From NCBI GenBank assembly GCA_002501655.1, contig DANY01000028.1:10191-74190 (forward strand): a stretch of DNA of 64,000 bases. Reading direction: 5' to 3'. The stretch's first letter is position 1, and the number at the start of each line of letters is the position of its first letter. The position numbers and the translations under genes are program-made. This document shows, one piece after another, positions 28,001 to 35,455 of this stretch. The notes under the pieces were generated by a model. That model did not search any database, was not told where the DNA came from, and saw only the letters and a program-made list of their open reading frames with translations. This stretch comes from Methanoculleus sp. UBA303 (GTDB taxonomy: Archaea; Halobacteriota; Methanomicrobia; Methanomicrobiales; Methanoculleaceae).

Positions 28001-30749
28001 GCCCGCACCTGCCGGGACCGTCATCGCCGCGATGATCGGGGATACGAACTGCGGCTCGATCCGGGTGGTGGATGCCGGAAGATACGGCGATCCTGACTGG
28101 CACCTGGGGCACCGCCTGCTCGTGAAGGGGACCTCTGACCAGAAAGGAGCGACGATCGCGTTCTTCGCCAACGGAGCGGCGGCAAAAGAGACCGCGGCAT
28201 TCACGCCGGGCGCGGCGACCCGCCTCGATCTCACCTTCGACGAGGTCGTGACGGCCCCGGTTGCAGCCTTCACCGCGAACGTCACAAGCGGCGATGCCCC
28301 GCTCACGGTTGCGTTCACCGATGAATCCACCGGTGCGGCAACCTGGTCCTGGGACTTCGGGGACGGGAACACCTCGACCGACCGAAACCCGGTCCACACC
28401 TACGAGGACCCCGGCACCTACACGGTGACCCTCACCGTCACGAATGCGGCCGGGAGCAGCAGCGCGACGAAGACCGTCACCGTGACGGTCCCGGTCGGGA
28501 GCATCGCCGTGACCTCGGCACCCGCCGGCGCGGCGATCTGGCTTGACGGTGAGAACACCGGCAAGTTCACCAGCGCCACCCTCACCAGCATCCCGGCTGG
28601 CGAGCACGTCGTCACCCTGAAACTCGACGGGTACGCCGATGCCTCGATGCCGGTGATCGTGGAGGCGGGGAAGACCGCATCGGTCCACCTCGACCTGACC
28701 ACCCTGACCGGGAGCCTGTCCGTCACCTCAGTGCCCGCCGGCGCCAGAGTCTTCATCGACGGCGCCGACACCGGAGCAGTGACGAACACCACGATCGACG
28801 GGATCGGGATCGGCACCCACACCGTCACCCTCCGGAAGGACGGCTACGTCGATGCCGCGGCAGAGGTCACCATCGAGGAGGCTAAGACCGCAACCCTCCA
28901 CCTCGACCTCGTAGAAGTCGTCGCGGCCCCGGTTGCAGTCTTCACCGCAAACGTCACAAGCGGCGATGCACCGCTCATCATTGCGTTCACCGACGCCTCG
29001 ACCGGTGCTGACTCCTGGTCCTGGGCCTTCGGGGACGGCAACACGTCGACCGACCGAAACCCGGTCCACACCTACGTGACCCCGGGCACCTACACCGTGA
29101 ACCTGACGGTCACGAACACCGCCGGGAGCAGCAGTGCGACGAAGACCGTCACCGTGACCGAACCCTCCGGGCCAGCCCCGGTTGCCGGCTTTACGGCAGA
29201 CGTGACGAGCGGTAACGTGCCGCTCGCCGTCCGGTTCACCGATACGTCGACCGGTGCCGACTCCTGGTCCTGGTCCTTCGGGGACGGCGCCACATCGACT
29301 GAACAGAACCCGGTCCACACCTACACTCAGGTCGGCCGGTTCACCGTCACCCTGACGGTCGCGAACACCGGCGGGAGCAGCAGCGCGACTGGCGTCGTCA
29401 CCACCCGGGACGTCCCGCCGGCTCCGAAGGCGGAGGAGAACTTCACCCTCAACAGTGATGCAGTCAACGTCACCACCGGGGCCGGCGGCCAGCAGGTGAC
29501 CATCAACGCCACCGCCGGGCTCAATGTCACCGGCAACGACATCCACCTCCAGACCGGCGGCCTCACCGTCACCATCAAGACCGAAGGGCTCATCGACAAC
29601 GCCTCGACCGGCAACGTCACCGGCAACGTCACCGGCGTCCACCTGGAGTCCACCCCCGTCAACGCCACGGTCGGCAGCGCCGGCAACATCTCGGTCTCCT
29701 TTACGGCCGAGATGGACAACTACGACCCCGCCCTCGGGATAACGACGACGATCTACGACCAGCCGGGCGACGCGACGAAGACCGCGTTCGCCCTCGCAGC
29801 ACAGGACGAGGGCTCCGAGATCGCCGGTATCGCCTACGCGGTCTACTTCAACAAGAGCACCCCCACGGATACCATCCGCGACGCCGTCCTGCGGCTGACG
29901 GTCTCGCCCGGCTGGGTGGCCGCAAACGGCGGCATCAAAGCCATCAAGATCTTCCGGCTGGGCGACGACGGCAACCGCTCGGTGCTGGAGACAACCTACG
30001 AAGGGATGGAGAACGGCATGATGGTCTTTACGGCCGTCTCGCCGGAGGGCTTCTCCGCGTTCGCGCTCGGTGCCGTAGCCGCCCCCGCGCCGGCCCCCGC
30101 CCCATCTAGGAGCAGCGGCGGCAGTTCCCAGGCATCGGTCGGTGCGGCAAGCAACCTCAAGCTCGGCGATCGCGTCACCTTCCCGATGGACAGGACGGCA
30201 ATCACGGCGATCACCCTCACCGCGGACGGTGACGTCAAAGAAGTCGTGGTGACCGTGGAAAAGGGCTCGCTCCCGCGGGATACCGAAGCCCCGGCAGGCA
30301 CGGTCTACCAGTACATCGAGACCAACCTCCACAAAGCGGCAGCCGGGAACTTCAGCGCCCTCCAGATCCAGTTCGCAGTGCCGACTGCCTGGCTCGCGGC
30401 GCAGGGATGCACCGGAAGCCAGGTCGGGCTCTTCAGGCACACCACTGATGGGTGGCGGGAGATCCAGGTCGAGGTGCTCGGCGAAGAGGGCGGCGACGCA
30501 ATCTTCTCTGCCGGCGCCGACGCGTTCGGTCTCTTCGCCATCACGGTAACCGGGAAGGCCACCGGCGAACCAACCTCCGGACCTACCGGGACGACGACAA
30601 CGCCCGTGGCGGGCATGACGACCCCGCCGGCAGAACCGCCGGTCGAAGGGCCGCCCGCCGAAGGCCTCCCCGTGACGACGCTGGCCTTCGTCGCCGTTGC
30701 TATCGTCATCATCGCGGCGGCAGGATACGTCTTCTTCACGAGGAAGTAA
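25008..30749 (+). CDS. Giant membrane-anchored surface metallophosphoesterase with CARDB, PKD, PEGA and TIGG domains
   Basis: A protein of about 1913 residues. GTG 25008 follows AAGGTGAG; GTG 24999 is possible. Order: signal peptide; TIGG domain (about 30-120); PKD (125-205); fibronectin-like plus purple-acid-phosphatase-type metallophosphoesterase (210-540) with YGDTQRP (307), HTGDQVNG (334), GNHEKNH (369), HHHPPY (430) and NGHVHAYERY (464), all metal-ligand motifs present; CARDB (560-665); PKD; two PEGA; PKD; second TIGG; PKD; two PEGA; two PKD; a beta-rich Asn/Thr domain (1474-1694); PGF-pre-PGF-like domain (1714-1847); one transmembrane helix ending YVFFTRK. The enzyme domain would act outside the cell on phosphoesters; the substrate is unknown. 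A perfect hairpin follows the stop. Confidence 0.87.
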   Translation: MKPQHGIAVVLLIALVAGAAAAGGTPPTLPHVFYGNVTIGGAPAPAGTVITAMFGDTNCGSIMVTDAGRYGDPDWRLGNRLLVTGTADQNGETITFLVGGAAAKETALFTPGVVTRLDLSFEETMTVPVARFTANITSGPAPLTVAFTDTSTGADSRSWDFGDGTTSADQSPTHTYTTPGTYTANLTVANAAGSSSTTATITVLDEGAVEIIRGPYLTGTTTTATVVNWMAQEPVAGTVEYADDTYYTVNGGYEKSVAGTAETAFHHITLEGLAPDTLYHYRVAAGSTTTGDHTFRTFPGDGGFTFVVYGDTQRPANINLVADRIADENPLFVLHTGDQVNGVESAGEWNDFFRYSGRMLGNTTIYTTMGNHEKNHTAYYENFGLPQRYSFTCSDAQFAVLDDNNWVDLNRESAWLKDDLDSDAAWKFVAHHHPPYSSTPERSGGWILLRVWGETMKNAGVSAVFNGHVHAYERYVVGGINYVVAGTGAGPLYQLGDERPEGYQTSLEDTLGYTKVTLYPNGTAVAGFVKVARLSDDANVLEVYPPGSVFETYTMTRPPRADLAAVGLAVPGGATAGTACTVTGTIKNVGDAASRACSATLTAGDRGIGTAAVDALGPGETAEVSFTWTPAAAGEATLTLAVDPAAEIPDVDRTNNARTVTVTVAGSGPGPAPVANFSTNVTEGDAPLTVAFTDESTGAATWSWDFGDGNTSTEQHPAHTYATAGTYTVTLTVANAAGSSSATKTVTVTVPVGSIAVTSAPAGAAIWLDGENTGKFTSATLTEIPAGEHVVTLKLDGYADASMPVTVKPGKTASVHLTLTTRTGSLAVTSTPAGAGVFIDGADTGAVTNTTINGIGVGSHTVTLRKDGYVDASAEVAIVENEAATLHLNLDEVVAAPVAAFTANVTSGDAPLTVAFTDTSAGNPTAWFWTFGDGNTSTDRNPVHTYATAGTYTVTLAVANAAGSSSATKTVTVTAAGGGEVPPTLPHEFYGNVTIGGAPAPAGTVIAAMIGDTNCGSIRVVDAGRYGDPDWHLGHRLLVKGTSDQKGATIAFFANGAAAKETAAFTPGAATRLDLTFDEVVTAPVAAFTANVTSGDAPLTVAFTDESTGAATWSWDFGDGNTSTDRNPVHTYEDPGTYTVTLTVTNAAGSSSATKTVTVTVPVGSIAVTSAPAGAAIWLDGENTGKFTSATLTSIPAGEHVVTLKLDGYADASMPVIVEAGKTASVHLDLTTLTGSLSVTSVPAGARVFIDGADTGAVTNTTIDGIGIGTHTVTLRKDGYVDAAAEVTIEEAKTATLHLDLVEVVAAPVAVFTANVTSGDAPLIIAFTDASTGADSWSWAFGDGNTSTDRNPVHTYVTPGTYTVNLTVTNTAGSSSATKTVTVTEPSGPAPVAGFTADVTSGNVPLAVRFTDTSTGADSWSWSFGDGATSTEQNPVHTYTQVGRFTVTLTVANTGGSSSATGVVTTRDVPPAPKAEENFTLNSDAVNVTTGAGGQQVTINATAGLNVTGNDIHLQTGGLTVTIKTEGLIDNASTGNVTGNVTGVHLESTPVNATVGSAGNISVSFTAEMDNYDPALGITTTIYDQPGDATKTAFALAAQDEGSEIAGIAYAVYFNKSTPTDTIRDAVLRLTVSPGWVAANGGIKAIKIFRLGDDGNRSVLETTYEGMENGMMVFTAVSPEGFSAFALGAVAAPAPAPAPSRSSGGSSQASVGAASNLKLGDRVTFPMDRTAITAITLTADGDVKEVVVTVEKGSLPRDTEAPAGTVYQYIETNLHKAAAGNFSALQIQFAVPTAWLAAQGCTGSQVGLFRHTTDGWREIQVEVLGEEGGDAIFSAGADAFGLFAITVTGKATGEPTSGPTGTTTTPVAGMTTPPAEPPVEGPPAEGLPVTTLAFVAVAIVIIAAAGYVFFTRK
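27024..27680 (+). repeat. Internal PKD-PEGA-PEGA repeat, copy 1
   Basis: This part of the giant gene recurs in frame 1233 nt downstream (28257-28913). Long stretches are nearly identical at the DNA level, showing recent internal duplication. Confidence 0.85.
28257..28913 (+). repeat. Internal PKD-PEGA-PEGA repeat, copy 2
   Basis: Second copy of 27024-27680 at an exact offset of 1233 nt (411 codons). The TIGG domain lying between the copies is itself related to the one at the N-terminus. Confidence 0.85.
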
Positions 30750-30775
30750 CCTCACGACGCTGGGTGACGGCGTGC

Positions 30776-30802
30776 GGGAGCCCCCTCCGGCAGGGGGCTC
30801 CC
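30776..30802 (+). terminator. Perfect 11-bp hairpin after the giant gene
   Basis: GGGAGCCCCCT and AGGGGGCTCCC pair around a 5-nt loop, 27 nt after the stop; the palindrome GGTTAACC follows. There is no T tract, so it may protect the 3' end rather than terminate on its own. Confidence 0.55.
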
Positions 30803-30967
30803 GGTTAACCGGCGTTCAGGGCTCCTCCTCCCGGGGTTACCGGCAGGAGGCCGTCACCCTGTCTCCGATCCTCTCCGGGGGTAAAGAGCGCCGTAGACGC
30901 AGCGTACGAAGTTCCTGATGAGTTATTTAACCTAATATAGTTTATAAATCAATCAAGTAAAAACAAA

Positions 30968-31000
30968 CATATTTACTTCCCGGGCAACGTATCCCGGCAT
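30968..31000 (+). promoter_or_regulatory. Promoter element shared with gene at 34539
   Basis: CATATTTACTTCCCGGGCAA followed by CGTATCCCGGCAT lies about 45 nt before the ATG at 31043. A closely similar string occurs at 34453-34485. CATATTTAC serves as TATA box. AT-rich sequence with AGTTATTTAA and TTTATAAATC lies upstream (30921-30950). Confidence 0.5.
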
Positions 31001-31042
31001 CGCTTGAAGATCCCATCTACCCGAAGGCGTGAGTTGAATCCC

Positions 31043-34000
31043 ATGAAACAACCAGATCAGATAATCATCGCTCTCGTGGTGCTGCTACTGGCAGCCGCCG
31101 TGCTGTCGGCGCCGGTAATGGCGGCTGCGGGGACCACCGAGCTTCGTATCGCAAAGTACGCAAACGACAGGACAACCGTCCTGAACGAGACGACCGTCGA
31201 CTACCACTGGCTGAAGGCAAACCTCCCGGTCCAGGGCGACGGCGTCACCCGGTACTATCACCAGGGTCCGGTCTTCGAAGGGGATTGGGAGAAGACCCAC
31301 CCCGGTGAGCCCTACGACGGCTGGAACCCGGGCGAGGATGTCCTGCGGAGCATGCTGGTCAAGGCCGACCTGGGGGCGGTGATGGGGACCGACCTCGTCG
31401 ACATCTGCAACCACATCGGCGGCGCCGAAGAGGGCGACGATATCGCCATCTGCAGCAGCGACGGGTGGCGGAAGGCTTTCCCCTACCCGATCATCTACGA
31501 ACCCGACCCGCGCCAGGGCCCGGCGGTCATCTGCTGGTACAGCGGCAGCGGCTCCGGCCCCGACGCGCAGGAGGCGCAGGGCCAGGGCTACCCGGACACC
31601 GGGTATGTCATCGGGATGCGCATGATCTTCTTCGCCGACGACTCCACGAACCCCTGGGGCTGGCACATCTTCGGGAACAACGACATGAAGGAGTGCTGGG
31701 ATGAGGATTACTGGAACAAGGGCGGGGACTACTGGTCCGCCGCCGGCACCTCCGGCAAATGGGTCAACGAGATCCGGATCTACAGCCAGGAGGATCCCCC
31801 GGAAGAGCCGGTTGCCGGCTTCACCGCGAACGTGACCTCAGGCGCGATCCCGCTCGTCGTCAGGTTCACCGACACCTCCGAAAACGGCCCGACCGCATGG
31901 GAGTGGGACTTCGGTGACGGCGCTACGTCGACCGAGCAGAACCCGGTCCACACCTACAAGAAAGTGGGCACCTACGACGTCACCCTCACCGTGACGAACG
32001 TCGCCGGGAGCGACAGCACGGAGACCACGGTGACCGCCGGCATCATAGACTTCACAGCCAGCGTCACCTCAGGCGCCGTTCCGCTCGCCGTCAAATTTAC
32101 CGACACCTCCGACGGGAAACCGACTGCATGGGAGTGGGACTTCGGCGACGGCGAGGCCTCCGACGAACAGAACCCGGACCACACCTACGAGACAGCGGGC
32201 ACCTACACCGTCACCCTGACGGTCACCTACCCCGCCGGCGGCAGCAACAGCATAACCAGGGAGAAATACATCACGGCGGGTTCGGGTAGTGTATCGGGCA
32301 GCGGCGGGGGTTCCGATTCATCCGAGACCACCACGCCGGTTCCCGAGAACACCACCGCAACACCTGATGAATTCAGCGAGGAAATCCTTGAGAACCGAAC
32401 CTTCCGGCCCGGGGTGCCCGACATCGAAGAGATCGTCGTCTCCGCGCCGGAGATCCCGGAGAACCTGACTATCTCCTGCGAACCAACCGGCCTGCCCGAA
32501 GAGATCCCCAAACCGCCGGGAGAGGTCTATCGGTACTATACCTTCACCCCCGGCGACGGAAACGCCACCATCGACGAGGCTGTGATCCGGTTCAGCGTCC
32601 CCGACACCTGGATACGGGAGAACCGGATCGATATCAATGACCTCACCCTGTACCGGTACAACAAGACCTGGACCCCCCTTAAAACCCGGTGGACCGGCAC
32701 CGCTAACGAGACCCACACCTACGAGGCCACTTCCCCTGGCTTCTCCCTCTTTGCAATCTCCGGGAAGAAGGCCGAACCCACCCCCGCCGCGGCGACCCCG
32801 GTGAAGACCGGCACCCCGGCAGTCTCGGGTGCGCCGGGAAAAACTGACGGAACCACGGAAAACCCGCTCATGCTCGCCTTCGGGCATATCGCGGCGGCGT
32901 CTGCCCCGTTCACAGGGCTGCTCGACGCCGTCATGGCGTTCTTTGTGTTGGTCGGGATCATCCCCGCCGGTTCTCCCCCGGTGCCGGAGCCCGTGTTCAC
33001 CCCCGACCCGGTGCCGGCAGCACCCGCGCCGGTACCAACCGTCGATATCACCCGGATGCAGTTTGCCCTCTCGGTCCTCTCCGACCCGCCGGGCGCACTC
33101 GTCGACATCGACGGAGAGTATACCGGAAAGACGACACCGGCAGCCTTTGCGTCGCTTTCGGGCGGCAACCATACCGTCCGGGTGTACACGGACAGCGGCG
33201 GACCTGAGGAACGGGTGATCGCGCTCGTTCGCGACGACAAGATCCTGTTCGAACTTCCGGGGGCCGCCTCACCGGGTCCGCTCCCCGACTGGGACCAGAA
33301 CCACTACGGCGGCGTCTACGTCGAATCGTTCCCGGACGGCGTGGAGATCCGCGTCGACAACTACAAGGCGAACCAGAAGACTCCTGTGGTCATCTACGGG
33401 CTGAAGGAGGGGCGGCATACCATCAAGGTGCAGGAGACGAAGATCGCGTTCAAGTCCGCTAGAGAGCAGGCCTGGGTTGAGAAGAACAGCATAACCCCGG
33501 TGACGTTCACGAGCGGCAACGCGGATCTGGTGCGCTCGATCCGTCTCGAGTCGGATGAGTATGCGAAGAAACCCTTCTCGATCAACGGCAGGTACCTGGG
33601 CGACCGGCTCCCGAAGAAGGTCGATATCAGGGGGGTCGGGGGATCGTACATCACCATCCGCGACGACGCCGGAAGTTACCGGAGTTACAGGATACCCGCC
33701 ACCGTCGAGTCGAACGATACCGTGAACGCCGCGTTCTCGGATGCACCCTGCAGCGTTCTCGTGACATCGGTGCCGTCGGGTGCGGCGATAGCTATCGACG
33801 GGTTCCAGACAGGCTTTGCCACGCCGTACGTCATCAAGAACATATCGGAAGGAAAGCACCTGGCCCTTGTCTCAAAGCCGGGGTATATCCCGGCAGAACA
33901 GGAGTTCCACCTGACAGACGACCGTGGGGACGCCTGCGACGCCACGGTGAAGGTCATCCTCAAACCCTACACCTGGGGATCGCTTAATGTCTCGAGCACG

Positions 34001-34213
34001 CCGCCGGGTGCCGAGATACACCTCTACGGCCGGGACACCGGGGAGAAGACGCCCCACACCTTCCACTACCTCGACATCGGCAGTTACACGGTGAAGGTGG
34101 TGGGGGAATACGGGTCAAGGACGATCGGGGACGTGACCGTCTTGCCGTATGCGATCGCCGAATGTCATGCAGACCTCCCCAGGGGTGGACTGAAAGATCC
34201 GGGGGCTCCGTGA
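31043..34213 (+). CDS. SUOX-like / PKD / PGF-pre-PGF surface protein with internal membrane segment and C-terminal PEGA array
   Basis: A 1056-residue protein; the ATG at 31043 gives a normal signal peptide (IIIALVVLLLAAAVLSA). SUOX-like module at about 30-250, very close to that of 21460. Two PKD domains at about 255-410. A Ser/Gly linker. A PGF-pre-PGF-like domain at about 450-575 (TISCEPTGLPEE, YYTFTPGDGN, FSLFAISGKK). A single hydrophobic segment at about 625-645 (LLDAVMAFFVLVGIIPAG). Then about five PEGA or PEGA-like repeats (about 672-735, 755-800, 830-890, 902-957, 974-1045), for example SDPPGALVDIDGEYTGKTTP and SSTPPGAEIHLYGRDTG. If the hydrophobic segment spans the membrane, the PEGA array would be cytoplasmic, which is unusual. 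It may equally be a buried helix. Confidence 0.83.
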   Translation: MKQPDQIIIALVVLLLAAAVLSAPVMAAAGTTELRIAKYANDRTTVLNETTVDYHWLKANLPVQGDGVTRYYHQGPVFEGDWEKTHPGEPYDGWNPGEDVLRSMLVKADLGAVMGTDLVDICNHIGGAEEGDDIAICSSDGWRKAFPYPIIYEPDPRQGPAVICWYSGSGSGPDAQEAQGQGYPDTGYVIGMRMIFFADDSTNPWGWHIFGNNDMKECWDEDYWNKGGDYWSAAGTSGKWVNEIRIYSQEDPPEEPVAGFTANVTSGAIPLVVRFTDTSENGPTAWEWDFGDGATSTEQNPVHTYKKVGTYDVTLTVTNVAGSDSTETTVTAGIIDFTASVTSGAVPLAVKFTDTSDGKPTAWEWDFGDGEASDEQNPDHTYETAGTYTVTLTVTYPAGGSNSITREKYITAGSGSVSGSGGGSDSSETTTPVPENTTATPDEFSEEILENRTFRPGVPDIEEIVVSAPEIPENLTISCEPTGLPEEIPKPPGEVYRYYTFTPGDGNATIDEAVIRFSVPDTWIRENRIDINDLTLYRYNKTWTPLKTRWTGTANETHTYEATSPGFSLFAISGKKAEPTPAAATPVKTGTPAVSGAPGKTDGTTENPLMLAFGHIAAASAPFTGLLDAVMAFFVLVGIIPAGSPPVPEPVFTPDPVPAAPAPVPTVDITRMQFALSVLSDPPGALVDIDGEYTGKTTPAAFASLSGGNHTVRVYTDSGGPEERVIALVRDDKILFELPGAASPGPLPDWDQNHYGGVYVESFPDGVEIRVDNYKANQKTPVVIYGLKEGRHTIKVQETKIAFKSAREQAWVEKNSITPVTFTSGNADLVRSIRLESDEYAKKPFSINGRYLGDRLPKKVDIRGVGGSYITIRDDAGSYRSYRIPATVESNDTVNAAFSDAPCSVLVTSVPSGAAIAIDGFQTGFATPYVIKNISEGKHLALVSKPGYIPAEQEFHLTDDRGDACDATVKVILKPYTWGSLNVSSTPPGAEIHLYGRDTGEKTPHTFHYLDIGSYTVKVVGEYGSRTIGDVTVLPYAIAECHADLPRGGLKDPGAP

Positions 34214-34311
34214 GGAAGCCGCCCGGGAGAAATCCGTATGGTTCAGACCCCTCTTACGCACGTTTGGGGAGAGTCGAACCATACCTCGTGTCGGATCGCG
34301 AACGCGGCTCT
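34214..34311. other. 3' flank with imperfect hairpin
   Basis: An imperfect inverted repeat (GTATGGTTC ... GAACCATAC, 34236-34286) encloses CCCCTC/GGGGAG. It resembles neither a tRNA nor a known riboswitch. Confidence 0.4.
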
Positions 34312-34370
34312 CCTCCAGGTATCACACCCCGGGAGGGGGACACCCCTCCCGGCAGAGACGTCCTGGAGGT
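34312..34370 (+). terminator. Nested hairpin between surface genes
   Basis: A perfect 10-bp stem (CCGGGAGGGG / CCCCTCCCGG, loop GACA, 34329-34352) sits inside an outer 8-bp stem (CCTCCAGG 34313-34320 / CCTGGAGG 34363-34370). It probably ends the transcript of the gene at 31043. There is no adjacent T tract. Confidence 0.5.
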
Positions 34371-34452
34371 GTGCCGCAGATCGCCGTCGCCGGAAACTGA
34401 ACGCGGTTTACTTTAAATTAACATAATTTATATCTTTGCAAAGTAAATGGGT

Positions 34453-34485
34453 AAATATTTACTCGGGAATAACGCATTCCAGTAT
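34453..34485 (+). promoter_or_regulatory. Promoter element shared with gene at 31043
   Basis: AAATATTTACTCGGGAATAA followed by CGCATTCCAGTAT aligns with 30968-31000. AAAGTAAATGG lies just upstream. The ATG at 34539 is about 55 nt further on. Confidence 0.5.
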
Positions 34486-34538
34486 ATTCATCGAACGCAT
34501 CAAAAATTCCGAAAGCCTGACAAACGTGAGTTGACCCT

Positions 34539-35453
34539 ATGAGACGATTGGAAAAAGTTATCATACCCCTTGTGGCGCTGATGCTGGCAGCCGCCGTGCT
34601 GGCAGCGCCGGTGCTGGCGGCGGAGTCGGGGACCACCGAGCTCCGCATCGTAAAGTATGCAAACGACAGAACAACCATCTTAAACGAGATGACCGTCGAC
34701 TACCACTGGCTGGAGAAGAACCTCCCGGTCCAGGGTGACGGCGTCACCCGCTACTATCACCAGGGCCCGGTCTTCGAGGGGGAATGGGAGAAGGTCCACC
34801 CCGATAAACCCTACGACGGCTGGAATCCGGGCGAGGATGTCAGGATGAGCGTCCTCTACAAGGCGGACTTCGGGGCGGTCAAGGGGACCGACCTCAAAGA
34901 TATCTGCAACCACATCGGCGGAGCCGTAGAAGGCGACGAGATCAAACTCCTCAGCAGGGACGGTTACACAAAGACGTTCCCCTACTCGATCATCTACGAG
35001 CCCGACCCGCGCCAGGGCCCGGCCGTCATCTGCTGGTACAGCGGCGAAGGTTCCGGCCCTGATACCGAGGAAGGAAAGGAGCAGGGCCAGGGCTACCCCG
35101 ATACCGGGTATGTCGCCGGCATGCGTCTGATCTTCTTTGCCGACACCTCCACAAACCCCTGGGGCTGGCACGTCTTCGGGAACAACGACATGAAAGAATG
35201 CTGGGATAAGAAATACTGGAGTTTCGGCGGCAGTTATCCCTCGACCGCCGGCACTTCCCCCAAATGGGTGAGTGAAGTCAGGATCTACAGCCAGGAGCCC
35301 CCGGGGTCCGCCGCCGCAGAGGCGCAGCCCGCCGCCGGAGCCTCGCCGGCACAGGAGACCGCAACGCAGCCGCTCGCCCCCGGAGGTAGTATGGGCCCGC
35401 TCGCCCTGCTCGGTGTCGTGCTCTGGTCAATCCGATATAAGAAGCAGGGATAA
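34539..35453 (+). CDS. Membrane-anchored single SUOX-like module protein
   Basis: A 304-residue protein, the minimal form of the family: signal peptide 1-28, one SUOX-like module (about 30-255), an Ala/Pro-rich stalk (about 256-285) and a C-terminal hydrophobic segment (MGPLALLGVVLWSIRYKKQG). The module has every conserved block: TRYYHQGP, DICNHIGG, LLSRDGYTKTFPYS, DPRQGPAVICW, GMRLIFFADTS and DMKECW. Because it is short and complete it is the best representative for structural comparison. The leader GTGAGTTGACCCT before the ATG matches the paralogues. The stop is 2 nt from the ATG of the ABC-transporter binding protein, so transport and this protein are probably coexpressed. Confidence 0.85.
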   Translation: MRRLEKVIIPLVALMLAAAVLAAPVLAAESGTTELRIVKYANDRTTILNEMTVDYHWLEKNLPVQGDGVTRYYHQGPVFEGEWEKVHPDKPYDGWNPGEDVRMSVLYKADFGAVKGTDLKDICNHIGGAVEGDEIKLLSRDGYTKTFPYSIIYEPDPRQGPAVICWYSGEGSGPDTEEGKEQGQGYPDTGYVAGMRLIFFADTSTNPWGWHVFGNNDMKECWDKKYWSFGGSYPSTAGTSPKWVSEVRIYSQEPPGSAAAEAQPAAGASPAQETATQPLAPGGSMGPLALLGVVLWSIRYKKQG

Positions 35454-35455
35454 GC

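Noticed and set aside
26334-28688. Minus-strand ORF of 784 codons
   Set aside because: Antisense mirror of the giant surface gene, repetitive only because that gene is.
16350-29400. Repeated DNA words in the surface island taken as a repeat array
   Set aside because: The words (for example CCGGTCCACACCTACAC) encode the conserved PKD core and keep the reading frame; they are protein-domain repeats.
28728-30755. Minus-strand ORF of 675 codons
   Set aside because: Antisense shadow with no recognisable domain or ribosome-binding site.
34214-34311. tRNA-like GGTTCGA motif on the minus strand
   Set aside because: No cloverleaf can be drawn; the motif is one arm of an imperfect inverted repeat.
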